Positions 17,080-25,145 of a stretch of 64,000 nucleotides of DNA are shown one piece after another (within the stretch, counting starts at the first letter, position 1; every line of letters begins with the position of its first letter). This DNA comes from Acidobacteriota bacterium (lineage in GTDB: Bacteria; Acidobacteriota; Terriglobia; Bryobacterales; Bryobacteraceae): NCBI GenBank assembly GCA_016213775.1, contig JACQZR010000096.1, positions 44,662 through 108,661 on the forward strand. Reading direction: 5' to 3'. Under the pieces are notes generated by a model. It saw nothing but the letters and a program-made list of their open reading frames with translations. It made no database searches and was not told where the DNA came from. Both the position numbers and the translations under genes were made by a program.

Positions 17080-20000
17080 TCAGACAACAGTGAGGTAGAC
17101 CTTCGTATCGTAGAAAACGGCGCTGCCCCCGACAACATCGCTCAGTGGCGACCTCAGGTGGCCGTCCACCACCATCGCGGAGTTGGCGTGGATTCCGGCC
17201 GCGCGCCGTGGATCGCCGTGAATCAGTTGCCCGTCGATCGTCTGATCGGATGCGCCGTAAGCCCAATGCCCGTAGCCAAGATCGAAAGCGATGACACCGT
17301 TGCGGATTCGATCGCTAACCTTGAGCCTCCCAACAAGCGCCTTGGTCTGGCCGTTGCCCAACTCCCACTGCGCGTCCGGATTACCGGCGGAGCTCAGCCG
17401 GACCATATCTCCGTCGTGAAAGCCGAGGCGCCGCGCATCCAGGCTGCTCATCTCAATCACGTTTTCAGGCAGGATGTCCGTTAGCCAGTAGTTCGAGATG
17501 GTGCGGCTCTTGGTTGCCAGCATGTTGCGACTCGTAATCATGGTGAAAGGCGCTGCCTTATGATCGAGCGCGTTGCCGAGTGCATCCACAATCGGCAGGT
17601 AAGTAGGCACGCCGCTCAAATAGGCGCCGGTCAGGGAGTTGCGCGTCGTTGCCGGCTTTTCATGATAGAGATTCACGAGTTTCCCGTACTGCGCCTTGGT
17701 CTTCTCGCCATTCCACGCCTCATTGAAACTCCACCACCGCCCGCCGCGGTTAAGGACGTAGACCACTTTCTTCCACCAGTTCGGACCGGCGATCGCCGCC
17801 CACTTGTTCTCGTCGAACATCGAAGCAGGCAGGTGCTTGCGGGCGTTGCGGAAAGTCAGCATCTCCTCGTCCGCCGCGTCCGGACACACATCCGATGTGC
17901 CGCTTGAGTCGCCGTGCGCGATGTTGGCAACCATCCGGATGTAGTAGTCCTCAGGGCGCGAAAGATCGCCGCTGCCAAAACCGCCAGGGCCAAAGCCCCG
18001 CAGCGACAGCCTCTCAGCAATTGCCAGCATCACGCTCTCCATCGAAACCGGCATATCCTGGTTGAACACCCGAACCGTCTCGTTTGGTGAAGCAATGGCC
18101 GGCTGGCGGACTGGGGAGACCCGGTGCACGATGGAGGGGTGGGTCCGATGGAACTCCCACCGTTCAAGGTAGGTCAGGTCCGGGAAAATGTAGTCCGCGT
18201 ACTGGCTCGTTTCCCCGATGACGATGTCACTACAGACGAACAACGGGATCTTCTTCGGATCCATCAACGTCGGAATCAGCGAATGGCCGGCCGGCAGAGC
18301 ATATACCGGCGAGCCTTGGTAGAGGAACAGAGCCTTGATCGGATACGGGTAGGCATCGCCCGCCGACGGGATCACTTCCTGGTAGACATCGCTTGCCAGG
18401 GGATACCACGGACGCTTTGCCGGATAGCCGGAGAATATCGTGCTTTTCTCGTAGCTGGCGCCACCTCTGATAATGTCAATCCCAAAGGGGGTGATTTTGG
18501 CCGGGTGGTCCCCAAGTTGATATGGCCTTCCTGTCCCGCCGGTTTCCCCGTAGGCGCCACCACCATACACAAGCCCGCCCTTCCAATCGAGATTCCCAAT
18601 CAGCGTATTCAGCGCGCCCATCGTCGCCAGCACGTTGTAGAATCCGTTGGTATGCTGCGAAACTCCGCGGTGGATTTCCACCACCGCCTTCTTGCCGTGT
18701 GAAGTGAACTCATCGGCCAGCGCCTCTATGTCCGTCGGGCTGAGTCCCGCGATGTTGGCCCAGTCGTACAGGGATTTCTTGCTAGCCTCTTCGTACAGAA
18801 TCTGCAGCCCCGACTTTACGCGGATATTGTTGATCGTCGTATCGACAAAGAGATCGCCTTCTACCGCCTTTGACGCGTCGTCCGACTTGAAGGCCAGCGG
18901 CTGGTCGCCCCGCATGGAGACGAATGTGTCCGCATCGCCCGCGAGTCCGGCCTGGGCGGCGCGCAAGAATGCTCCTGCTGATCCATCTGGCCGGATAGTC
19001 ACCAGCCAGGCGGCATTCGACCATGTCGGTTCTCCATCCCCCGTGGCCGCCGCCTTGTTGCAGTTCTCCAGGTATTGGCTGTCATACCGTCCATTGTCAA
19101 TAATCCAGCGGATCATGGCCATGGCAAGCGCTGCATCTTCACCAGGCTTGATGGGCAGCCACTTCCACGCTTTCGAGGCGATTTTGTTGTAGCGCGGGTC
19201 CACCACCGCTACCTTCAACCGATTGCTGGCGATGCCGCGTGTGATCTTCGGAACTTTCAACGGCGGCCCGTAGTTCCCCTCCAGCACGTTGGCGCCCCAG
19301 TAGAGAATAAACTCCGCATTGGCGGTATCGGCCATCCAATATGCCTTGGCTCCCCCGGTGAAACCGCCGCCGCTCGGCTGGTCCGACATCGACTTGCCGG
19401 CGAAATAGATCGAGCCCTGGCAGACCGTGGTGTGCCCATGCGCGTTGTTGGAGCCGAAACTATCCTTGACAAACCGCAGGAAAAAATCCTGCCGTCCAGC
19501 CTTCAGCCGGCCCCAGTTGAACACAAACTGGTTGTTCTTCGGCCCAAAGTCCGGATGATCCGGGTCGATGAGTTTGTCCAGATCCGCCTTGTACTTCTCC
19601 TGGAACTCGGCGACAGTCATCTTCTTACCTTGGACGTTCGCCACATCCGCGGCCATCGCCGCAAACGCCTTTGGATCGCGCAAGGCGTGCAGTTCGCGCA
19701 GTCCGGTGACCGTGGCTCCGCTGTCCTGCTGGAACAGCGCGCCACCTTCGACAATCTCGCCAATGGCCTCCTGAAAGTCGATGGTGCGCCACTTGCCTTC
19801 TCCCCGTTTGCCCACTCGTTTCAGCACCTTCACAACACGATAGGGATCGTAAACGGTTTGAATCCCCGACTGTCCCTTCGGACAGATAACGCCGTTGAGA
19901 CGGGCCGCCTGCGTCACCGGTGTCTTCCAGTCAATGTGCGGATCCATGGCGCGCGGACCGTAAGGATTGCCGTCGATCTTCACGGCGAGCCCGTCCTGAA

Positions 20001-20241
20001 TCTTCACCTTGACCTCACAGCCCGTGTTGCATTGCAGGCAGGTGGAATAGATGTAATCCGATGGTTCCACTTTCTTGGGAACAGCCCGGTTGCCTGTCCC
20101 CTGGGCGCTTGCGGTGCCAGGGAGGATCGAGGCCAGGCACGCCCCCCCCAGTAGTGCGGCGCTACGCAGCAGTTCGCGGCGCTCCGAAGGTGCTTGTTCC
20201 GCCGCGGAGGGTGTCACTTGGGGTTTTAGTTCTTCGTTCAT
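17080..20241 (-). CDS. Tat-exported molybdopterin oxidoreductase, large catalytic subunit (TtrA/PsrA-like)
   Basis: The start at 20241 has AAGGAGAG just upstream and leaves 11 bases after the Fe-S subunit stop. The 1053-residue protein begins with a twin-arginine signal (RRELLRSAALLGG, Arg21-22). The [4Fe-4S] ligands are Cys68, Cys71, Cys75 and Cys120 (CLQCNTGC...CPKG). Cys274 in HTTVCQGSIYF is the likely molybdenum ligand. Length and insertions resemble tetrathionate-reductase-type enzymes, but the substrate cannot be fixed. It pairs with the upstream Fe-S subunit; no NrfD/PsrC-type anchor is present, so the electron route to quinones is unknown. Confidence 0.85.
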   Translation of the reverse strand: MNEELKPQVTPSAAEQAPSERRELLRSAALLGGACLASILPGTASAQGTGNRAVPKKVEPSDYIYSTCLQCNTGCEVKVKIQDGLAVKIDGNPYGPRAMDPHIDWKTPVTQAARLNGVICPKGQSGIQTVYDPYRVVKVLKRVGKRGEGKWRTIDFQEAIGEIVEGGALFQQDSGATVTGLRELHALRDPKAFAAMAADVANVQGKKMTVAEFQEKYKADLDKLIDPDHPDFGPKNNQFVFNWGRLKAGRQDFFLRFVKDSFGSNNAHGHTTVCQGSIYFAGKSMSDQPSGGGFTGGAKAYWMADTANAEFILYWGANVLEGNYGPPLKVPKITRGIASNRLKVAVVDPRYNKIASKAWKWLPIKPGEDAALAMAMIRWIIDNGRYDSQYLENCNKAAATGDGEPTWSNAAWLVTIRPDGSAGAFLRAAQAGLAGDADTFVSMRGDQPLAFKSDDASKAVEGDLFVDTTINNIRVKSGLQILYEEASKKSLYDWANIAGLSPTDIEALADEFTSHGKKAVVEIHRGVSQHTNGFYNVLATMGALNTLIGNLDWKGGLVYGGGAYGETGGTGRPYQLGDHPAKITPFGIDIIRGGASYEKSTIFSGYPAKRPWYPLASDVYQEVIPSAGDAYPYPIKALFLYQGSPVYALPAGHSLIPTLMDPKKIPLFVCSDIVIGETSQYADYIFPDLTYLERWEFHRTHPSIVHRVSPVRQPAIASPNETVRVFNQDMPVSMESVMLAIAERLSLRGFGPGGFGSGDLSRPEDYYIRMVANIAHGDSSGTSDVCPDAADEEMLTFRNARKHLPASMFDENKWAAIAGPNWWKKVVYVLNRGGRWWSFNEAWNGEKTKAQYGKLVNLYHEKPATTRNSLTGAYLSGVPTYLPIVDALGNALDHKAAPFTMITSRNMLATKSRTISNYWLTDILPENVIEMSSLDARRLGFHDGDMVRLSSAGNPDAQWELGNGQTKALVGRLKVSDRIRNGVIAFDLGYGHWAYGASDQTIDGQLIHGDPRRAAGIHANSAMVVDGHLRSPLSDVVGGSAVFYDTKVYLTVV

Positions 20242-20252
20242 CGCTTCTCTCC

Positions 20253-21176
20253 TTAGGAGTGGCAGGCCGCGCAAACGACGTGCGGCGCGTCCGGCATGGA
20301 TTCTTCGAAGTAGATCACTCTTGGTTTCAGGCCTAGATTCTGATGCCCTTTGAAGACGCGGCGTCCCTGCGTAATCTCATTCACCAGGCTGCTGCTGTTG
20401 TTGCCGTCGCCAAAGTACATTGCGCCCCCGACACAGGTGGTGACACACGCAGGAAGCACACCAACCTCCAGCAAGTGGCTGCAGAAAGTGCATTTTCTCG
20501 CGCTGTCGGCGAGCAGGTTGTCAACGCCCTTTCTCGTCCGGACAACGCCGTTCTCAACGAATGTCCGTCCCTCATAGTCCTGCTGCTTCGGCGTGCTCTG
20601 TGTGTAAGTCTTCCCATCGTCAATGTGCATCTGCTTCAACGGACAGGCCTTCGCGGCGGCTTGCGCGAAGGCGCCTCTCAGCCGCGTGGAATCGAATTCC
20701 ACAATGCCGTCGGCGCGTTTGGTGACCATCCCCTGCGGCACCGCTTTGGCGCAAGGAGCGTCGTCACACTGCAAGCAGTTCACAGGCTTGTAGATTGCCC
20801 AAGGCCGTGGACCGATAGGGAGTTCCTTCTTGATCACTCGCCGGAAGTTCGCGCCTGGCCCGGTCGGATTCTCCGCCTTGCAGGCCACCGAACACGCATC
20901 GCACCCGATGCACTTCCGCGTGTCCACTACCATTAACCAGCTTGGCGTGCGATTGTTCGCCAGCGTCTGCTCCAACTCCTGCTGCATGCGGATCACGCTC
21001 CCGCCAGAGTCAGCCCGCACTGGAGGGATCTCGGCCGCTTCAACCTCTCCTGGTTCAAGAAGCTTGAGGCCGGCCAGACCCGCCGCCGTTCCCGTGCCGA
21101 CACTTGCCAACGCCTGAAAGAAGCCTCGCCGTCCTGTTGGGTTAGCTGTTTTCGTCGCGCCACTTCCTCTTCCCAT
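20253..21176 (-). CDS. Tat-exported Fe-S electron-transfer subunit with one cluster site lost and a C-terminal CxxCH
   Basis: The ATG at 21176 has AGGAG upstream and opens a twin-arginine signal (GRRGFFQALASVG); the longer frame to 21383 was rejected. The 307 residues follow the DmsB/TtrB fold. Cys group I is complete (89, 92, 95, 99), as is group IV (229, 232, 244, 248). Group II has Cys134, 137 and 142, but the fourth ligand is Val146. Group III keeps only its last Cys (178). The missing ligands are exactly those of one cluster in the usual cross-pairing, leaving three clusters. The extreme C-terminus is VCAACHS, a CxxCH heme-type motif of unknown relevance. The gene is first in the operon with the catalytic subunit. 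Confidence 0.85.
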   Translation of the reverse strand: MGRGSGATKTANPTGRRGFFQALASVGTGTAAGLAGLKLLEPGEVEAAEIPPVRADSGGSVIRMQQELEQTLANNRTPSWLMVVDTRKCIGCDACSVACKAENPTGPGANFRRVIKKELPIGPRPWAIYKPVNCLQCDDAPCAKAVPQGMVTKRADGIVEFDSTRLRGAFAQAAAKACPLKQMHIDDGKTYTQSTPKQQDYEGRTFVENGVVRTRKGVDNLLADSARKCTFCSHLLEVGVLPACVTTCVGGAMYFGDGNNSSSLVNEITQGRRVFKGHQNLGLKPRVIYFEESMPDAPHVVCAACHS

Positions 21177-21546
21177 TACGGTTCTCCTCTTTACGACTTC
21201 GAGCAAGCGGCGTTTCGCCGCGATGATCCAATCGAGATCGCTCCATAGCAATTGAATTTCCAACACCCCGACCGAATCAAGTTCACGCGCCAATGTTATT
21301 CCATTTCTATAGGTTAGGAACGTTTCCCTCCGCCTGTGAGCTAAGTCGGGGAAAACAGCCTGCCGACACGGAGAATGGGTCAAACAACGCTTGGAGTGGT
21401 TCGCAGTGCTCAGCCCCTTCAGGTTGCCGCCCCAGTCGTTACTGGCGCTGTCTCGTGAATTGGGGCTTTAAACCCTATCCGCGGGCTGTCATTCGGATGT
21501 CCGATCACAAACCACGAAGTGTGCGAAAACACTAGGGAAATCGCGG

Positions 21547-21575
21547 CTTCCGCGGAGTGCGAATCGCACGCGGAA
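21547..21575. other. Strong hairpin in the divergent control region
   Basis: Outer arms TTCCGC (21547-21552) and GCGGAA (21570-21575) enclose a perfect 6-1-6 palindrome, GTGCGA-A-TCGCAC (21557-21569), with a GGAG-side bulge. There is no T-tract. It could be an operator for a dimeric regulator or a leader structure of one of the flanking transcripts. Confidence 0.4.
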
Positions 21576-21692
21576 CACTGCGCCATTAAGCCCATCCCAG
21601 ATTCAGCACCGAATGGTTGAGTCATTTCTCACTATCGCAAGCAAAGCATTGCCTTTAGCGCCGCCCTGCCGTATACATGGAGCTTGGAGTTC

Positions 21693-21710
21693 CTTGGCAA
21701 TATTGCCAAG
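21693..21710. promoter_or_regulatory. 18-bp perfect palindrome, candidate operator
   Basis: The sequence cttggcaatattgccaag is its own reverse complement. Its right end is 27 bp before the start codon of the Fe-S subunit at 21738, a place where a bound repressor would block transcription or initiation. The cognate regulator is not in the window. Confidence 0.55.
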
Positions 21711-21737
21711 AACCCAAATACACGGAGCTATTATCTT

Positions 21738-22283
21738 ATGTATGATTACGGTTGGTTGTTAGATCCAAAACGCTGCATTGATTGCAAGGCCTGCGAGGCT
21801 GCTTGCAAGCAATGGAATAAGGTGGAGACAGGCGTAAACCTCAGGTACCGCCAGGTTCGTCTCCAGGAATCTGGTACGTTTCCGCAAATAAGAGTGCAAG
21901 CTCTCTCCATGGCTTGCAATCACTGCGAGGATGCCGACTGCGTCCAGGTGTGTCCTGTCAAGGCTATCTCCCGCCGAGCCGATGGCATTGTTGTCGTGGA
22001 TACCAGCCGCTGTATCGGCTGCCAGATGTGTGGGAAGTCCTGCCCCTACGCCGCACCCCAGTATCACACCGTTACCGGAAAAATGCAGAAGTGTACGATG
22101 TGTTTCGATCGCGTCGACAAGGGACTCGAACCGGCCTGCGCAACCGTCTGTCCCACGGGTGCGCTGCAGTGGGGCAAATGGGAGGAGATCGAATCGAAGG
22201 GATCGCCCGCGATCGAAGGATTCACTCCGGGCCAGAACAAACCTCACGTCCGTTTTGTAACCAGTGGTTGGGGCATTCGATAG
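21738..22283 (+). CDS. DmsB-like four-cluster Fe-S subunit
   Basis: The start at 21738 (MYDYGWLLDPKRC) has GGAG ten bases upstream and fits family starts better than the longer frame at 21684. The 181 residues contain all four cysteine groups: CIDCKACEAAC, CNHCEDADCVQVC, CIGCQMCGKSC and CTMC...CATVC. That is 16 ligands for four [4Fe-4S] clusters. It lacks a signal peptide and would be carried across the membrane by the Tat signal of its partner. It is followed after 9 bases by the catalytic subunit gene, so the two form one operon. Confidence 0.92.
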   Translation: MYDYGWLLDPKRCIDCKACEAACKQWNKVETGVNLRYRQVRLQESGTFPQIRVQALSMACNHCEDADCVQVCPVKAISRRADGIVVVDTSRCIGCQMCGKSCPYAAPQYHTVTGKMQKCTMCFDRVDKGLEPACATVCPTGALQWGKWEEIESKGSPAIEGFTPGQNKPHVRFVTSGWGIR

Positions 22284-22292
22284 GAGACTACC

Positions 22293-24536
22293 ATGACAAT
22301 GACAAGAAGAAACTGGCTGAGCTTGACCAGCAGAGCAGGCGCGGGCATCTTGACGGCAGGAACCGCCGGCAGCGCGTGGGGTCAGATATTCCGCCCCGCC
22401 GATGTAGCGCCCCCGGTTGTCCAGACCCTGGCAACCGCCTGCGCACTGTGCGATTCCGCCTGCGGTGTGACCGCCACTGTGCAGGATGGCGTCCTGACAT
22501 TCCTCGAAGGGTTGGCGGGCGATACCCAGGGTGGCGGCGGGCGTCTCTGCGGAAAGGGCGCGGCCGGCGCGGCATTTCTCTATGACCCGAACCGCCTCAA
22601 GTACCCGATGAAGCGCACCAATCCCAACAAAGGTCTTGACGAGGACCCCGGTTGGGTCAGAATCACATGGCAGGAGGCCTTGGACACTATCGCCGAGCGT
22701 TTCCGCTCCTATATCGACCAATATGGCCCGGAGTCCCTGCTCTTCGTTTCCCGGCCGAATCCCGACGTCTTTACGCGTCTGCTGAATGCGCTCGGAGCCA
22801 TCAACCGCGTCGATCACATCGACGAATGCTACACCGCCGACAAGGTGATTCAGAAGTACACCACCGGCTCCAAGAGCTTCTGCAACGACTTTGAGAACTC
22901 ACGCTACATGCTTCTGTTTGGCTGGGACCTCGTCGCCAAGAGCAAGCTCGTGTTCACGCGAGGCGTCCAACAGGCCCGTGACAACGGCGCGAAAGTCGTC
23001 TGCTTCAACCCCGTTTACAGCGCTACCGCGCGGTGGGCCGACGAGTGGTATCCCATCCGCCCCGGAGCCGATCTGGCCGTCGCCCTCGCCATGATCCAGG
23101 TCATCCTCGCTGAAAACCTGTACAACTTGGAATTTGTCGACAACTATACGAATTTCTCTCTTTACGAGAAGGAAACGCGGGCGCACTTTCAGTCCTACAC
23201 CCTGGAGTGGGCGCAGGAGCTCAGCGACGTCCCGGCCGGCGACATTCGCCGCATCGCGCGCGAGTTCAGCTCACAGGGCCCCGCCATCGCCCCCGCCCAC
23301 AAGAAGACTCTCTGCGCCAACTACACCAACGGCACGCAGCTTTGCCACGCCATCTCCATACTGAATATCTTTGCCGGAACCATCGACCGGCCGGGTGGCA
23401 GGTACTTTCCCCGCAGTTGGGAAATACCCGGAGTGGACGCCATCTACAAGCCGGCGGCTTATCCCGCCAAGAAGGGCCGCCGGATTGACGGCCGCGATAA
23501 GCTGCCGTTCGCCGACGAAGCCGGTAACGGGAACTTCAGCACACTTGCCGATGGCATGCTGAACCAGTATCCGGGAATGATCAAGGCGGCTTTCATAAAT
23601 TTCTACACAATCCTCGGATTCCCGCGGCCCCTGCGTATCGCCGAGGCACTCAACACGGTGGAGTTTACCGTGGTAATGGACGTACTCCCAACGGACACCG
23701 CTCAACTCGCTGACATTGTTCTGCCCCACATCACCTATCTGGAGGCGAACGACATCGTCACCAGGGAGTACAGCGCCATCGTCCCGCAGGTGCTCCCGCG
23801 CCGGGCGGTTGTCCCTGCGATGTTTGAAGCCAAGTCCATCGGCTACGTATCGCTCGAACTGGGCAAGCGGCTCGCCCCGGACTACTTCCGCAAGCCCAAT
23901 GGCGACTTCATCAACCCGACGGAGCTGCTCGACGAGAAGGCCAAAGCCGCCGGTCTGGGAGCCAACTTCGCCGAGTTCCGCGACAAGGGTCTGCTCACCA
24001 GAGAGGAAGCTTTCGTACCCCGGACAACCTTCGCCGCCCCAGGCGGAAAGTGCCAGATCTACGTTCCGCAGTTCGCAGCCAGGAACCTCGATCCTCTGCC
24101 TGTCTGGAAACAGAAGCGCGAGATCCCGACTCCTGAGTATCCATTCTACTATCTCACCTATATTCCCGCCGTCCACCGCCGCAACACCACACAGAACAAT
24201 CCCATCCTGCATGAGATGATGCCGGAAAACGCGGCCATCCTGAATCCCTTGGCCGCGGCCCGGCTCGGGATCAAGGAAGGGCAGCCAGTGCAGGTTCGTT
24301 CCAGGGTCGGAAGCATTGTGCTGAATGCTCATTTGAGCGAGACTCTGCGGCCGGATTGCGTCCTTGTAGCCCACGGGTTCGGCCACCAGTCAGCCGCGCT
24401 CAAACTCGCCTCAGGCCGGGGCGCCAGGGACGGCGACATTATTCCCGATCAGACCGCCGACGACATGGTGCGGGAGGGTAACTTCGGCGCCTCAGCCGGT
24501 ATCATGGACGCGGTGGTCACCGTCGAGCCCGGGTAG
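22293..24536 (+). CDS. Tat-exported molybdopterin oxidoreductase catalytic subunit (DMSO reductase/PhsA-type family)
   Basis: The 747-residue enzyme starts with a twin-arginine signal (TRRNWLSLTSRAG). [4Fe-4S] ligands are Cys50, Cys53, Cys57 and Cys86. Cys179 in the DECYTADK segment is the likely molybdenum ligand, which would favour the thiosulfate/polysulfide/arsenate-type branch over Ser-ligated DMSO reductases. The C-terminal molydop-binding domain begins near residue 640 (HEMMPENAAILNPLAAARLGI). The Fe-S subunit lies just upstream. No membrane anchor or maturation chaperone gene is nearby. Third codon positions look richer in C than in flanking genes, a possible sign of transfer. The substrate is unknown. 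Confidence 0.88.
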   Translation: MTMTRRNWLSLTSRAGAGILTAGTAGSAWGQIFRPADVAPPVVQTLATACALCDSACGVTATVQDGVLTFLEGLAGDTQGGGGRLCGKGAAGAAFLYDPNRLKYPMKRTNPNKGLDEDPGWVRITWQEALDTIAERFRSYIDQYGPESLLFVSRPNPDVFTRLLNALGAINRVDHIDECYTADKVIQKYTTGSKSFCNDFENSRYMLLFGWDLVAKSKLVFTRGVQQARDNGAKVVCFNPVYSATARWADEWYPIRPGADLAVALAMIQVILAENLYNLEFVDNYTNFSLYEKETRAHFQSYTLEWAQELSDVPAGDIRRIAREFSSQGPAIAPAHKKTLCANYTNGTQLCHAISILNIFAGTIDRPGGRYFPRSWEIPGVDAIYKPAAYPAKKGRRIDGRDKLPFADEAGNGNFSTLADGMLNQYPGMIKAAFINFYTILGFPRPLRIAEALNTVEFTVVMDVLPTDTAQLADIVLPHITYLEANDIVTREYSAIVPQVLPRRAVVPAMFEAKSIGYVSLELGKRLAPDYFRKPNGDFINPTELLDEKAKAAGLGANFAEFRDKGLLTREEAFVPRTTFAAPGGKCQIYVPQFAARNLDPLPVWKQKREIPTPEYPFYYLTYIPAVHRRNTTQNNPILHEMMPENAAILNPLAAARLGIKEGQPVQVRSRVGSIVLNAHLSETLRPDCVLVAHGFGHQSAALKLASGRGARDGDIIPDQTADDMVREGNFGASAGIMDAVVTVEPG

Positions 24537-24607
24537 ACGCTTGGCTTGGATTCCGAGCCGCGACAGTGAACGCGCGCGGCTGGGGTAGATTCGGTGGGTT
24601 ACGGAGG

Positions 24608-25123
24608 CTAGCCTGCCAGGGTTTTGTAGAGAATTACGGTGGAGTGGAGAGTGCCGTCAGCGCTGCGGGCGTAGCCGGGAATTTCGCCGGCGAGCGTGTA
24701 GCCCATGGAGCGGTAGAGTCCTTCGGAGGGGTCGCCCTTGCGCGTGTCGAGGACAAGCAGTGTGCGGCCGATGGAGCGGGCGGCGTCTTCGGCGGCGAGC
24801 ATGAGAGCGCGGCCAATACCGCGGCGGCGGACATCGCGGCGGACCAGGAGTTTGCACACCTCGGCGCGATGGAGCGCGTTGGCTTGGGTGGCGAGGTCCA
24901 GTTGCACCGCGGCGATCAATTCGACGTCGTCGAAAGCGGCCAGCAACAGGCGCGACTCTTCATGCATGGCGATGCGGACGGAGTTCCAGTAGTCGAGTGC
25001 GGTGACGGGATCGACGGGCGGGAGGAAGCCCACGGAGGCTCCGCTATCCACTGCGTCCCAGAGGAGACGGCAGAGTGCGTCGGCGTGGGTGAAGATGTCG
25101 TCGGGCTCCAGGTGCTGAATCAC
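24608..25123 (-). CDS. GNAT-family N-acetyltransferase
   Basis: The 171-residue protein shows the acetyl-CoA-binding motif A as VCKLLVRRDVRRRGIGRALM (R-x-x-G-I-G pattern), followed by motif B (LVLDTRKGDPSEGLYRSMGYTLAG). It starts within 25 bp of the divergent DUF1549 gene. A TATAAT sequence at 25127-25132 in that gap may serve the rightward gene. The acyl acceptor is not predictable; small molecule or antibiotic modification are both possible. Confidence 0.88.
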   Translation of the reverse strand: MIQHLEPDDIFTHADALCRLLWDAVDSGASVGFLPPVDPVTALDYWNSVRIAMHEESRLLLAAFDDVELIAAVQLDLATQANALHRAEVCKLLVRRDVRRRGIGRALMLAAEDAARSIGRTLLVLDTRKGDPSEGLYRSMGYTLAGEIPGYARSADGTLHSTVILYKTLAG

Positions 25124-25145
25124 TTATATAATCTTAGACAAGACC

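Larger units (their letters stand above)
21177..21737. promoter_or_regulatory. 560-bp divergent control region between two molybdoenzyme operons
   Basis: No gene is visible once the true starts at 21176 (minus) and 21738 (plus) are used. The stretch looks richer in A and T than its surroundings. It holds several inverted repeats: AGTGT-6-ACACT at 21518-21533, a strong hairpin at 21547-21575, and an 18-bp perfect palindrome at 21693-21710. Both operons probably have their promoters here and may be co-regulated, for instance by electron-acceptor availability; that is inference. Confidence 0.55.

Noticed and set aside
22293..24536. Formate dehydrogenase with selenocysteine
   Set aside because: No in-frame TGA is present; the candidate molybdenum ligand at residue 179 is an ordinary Cys.
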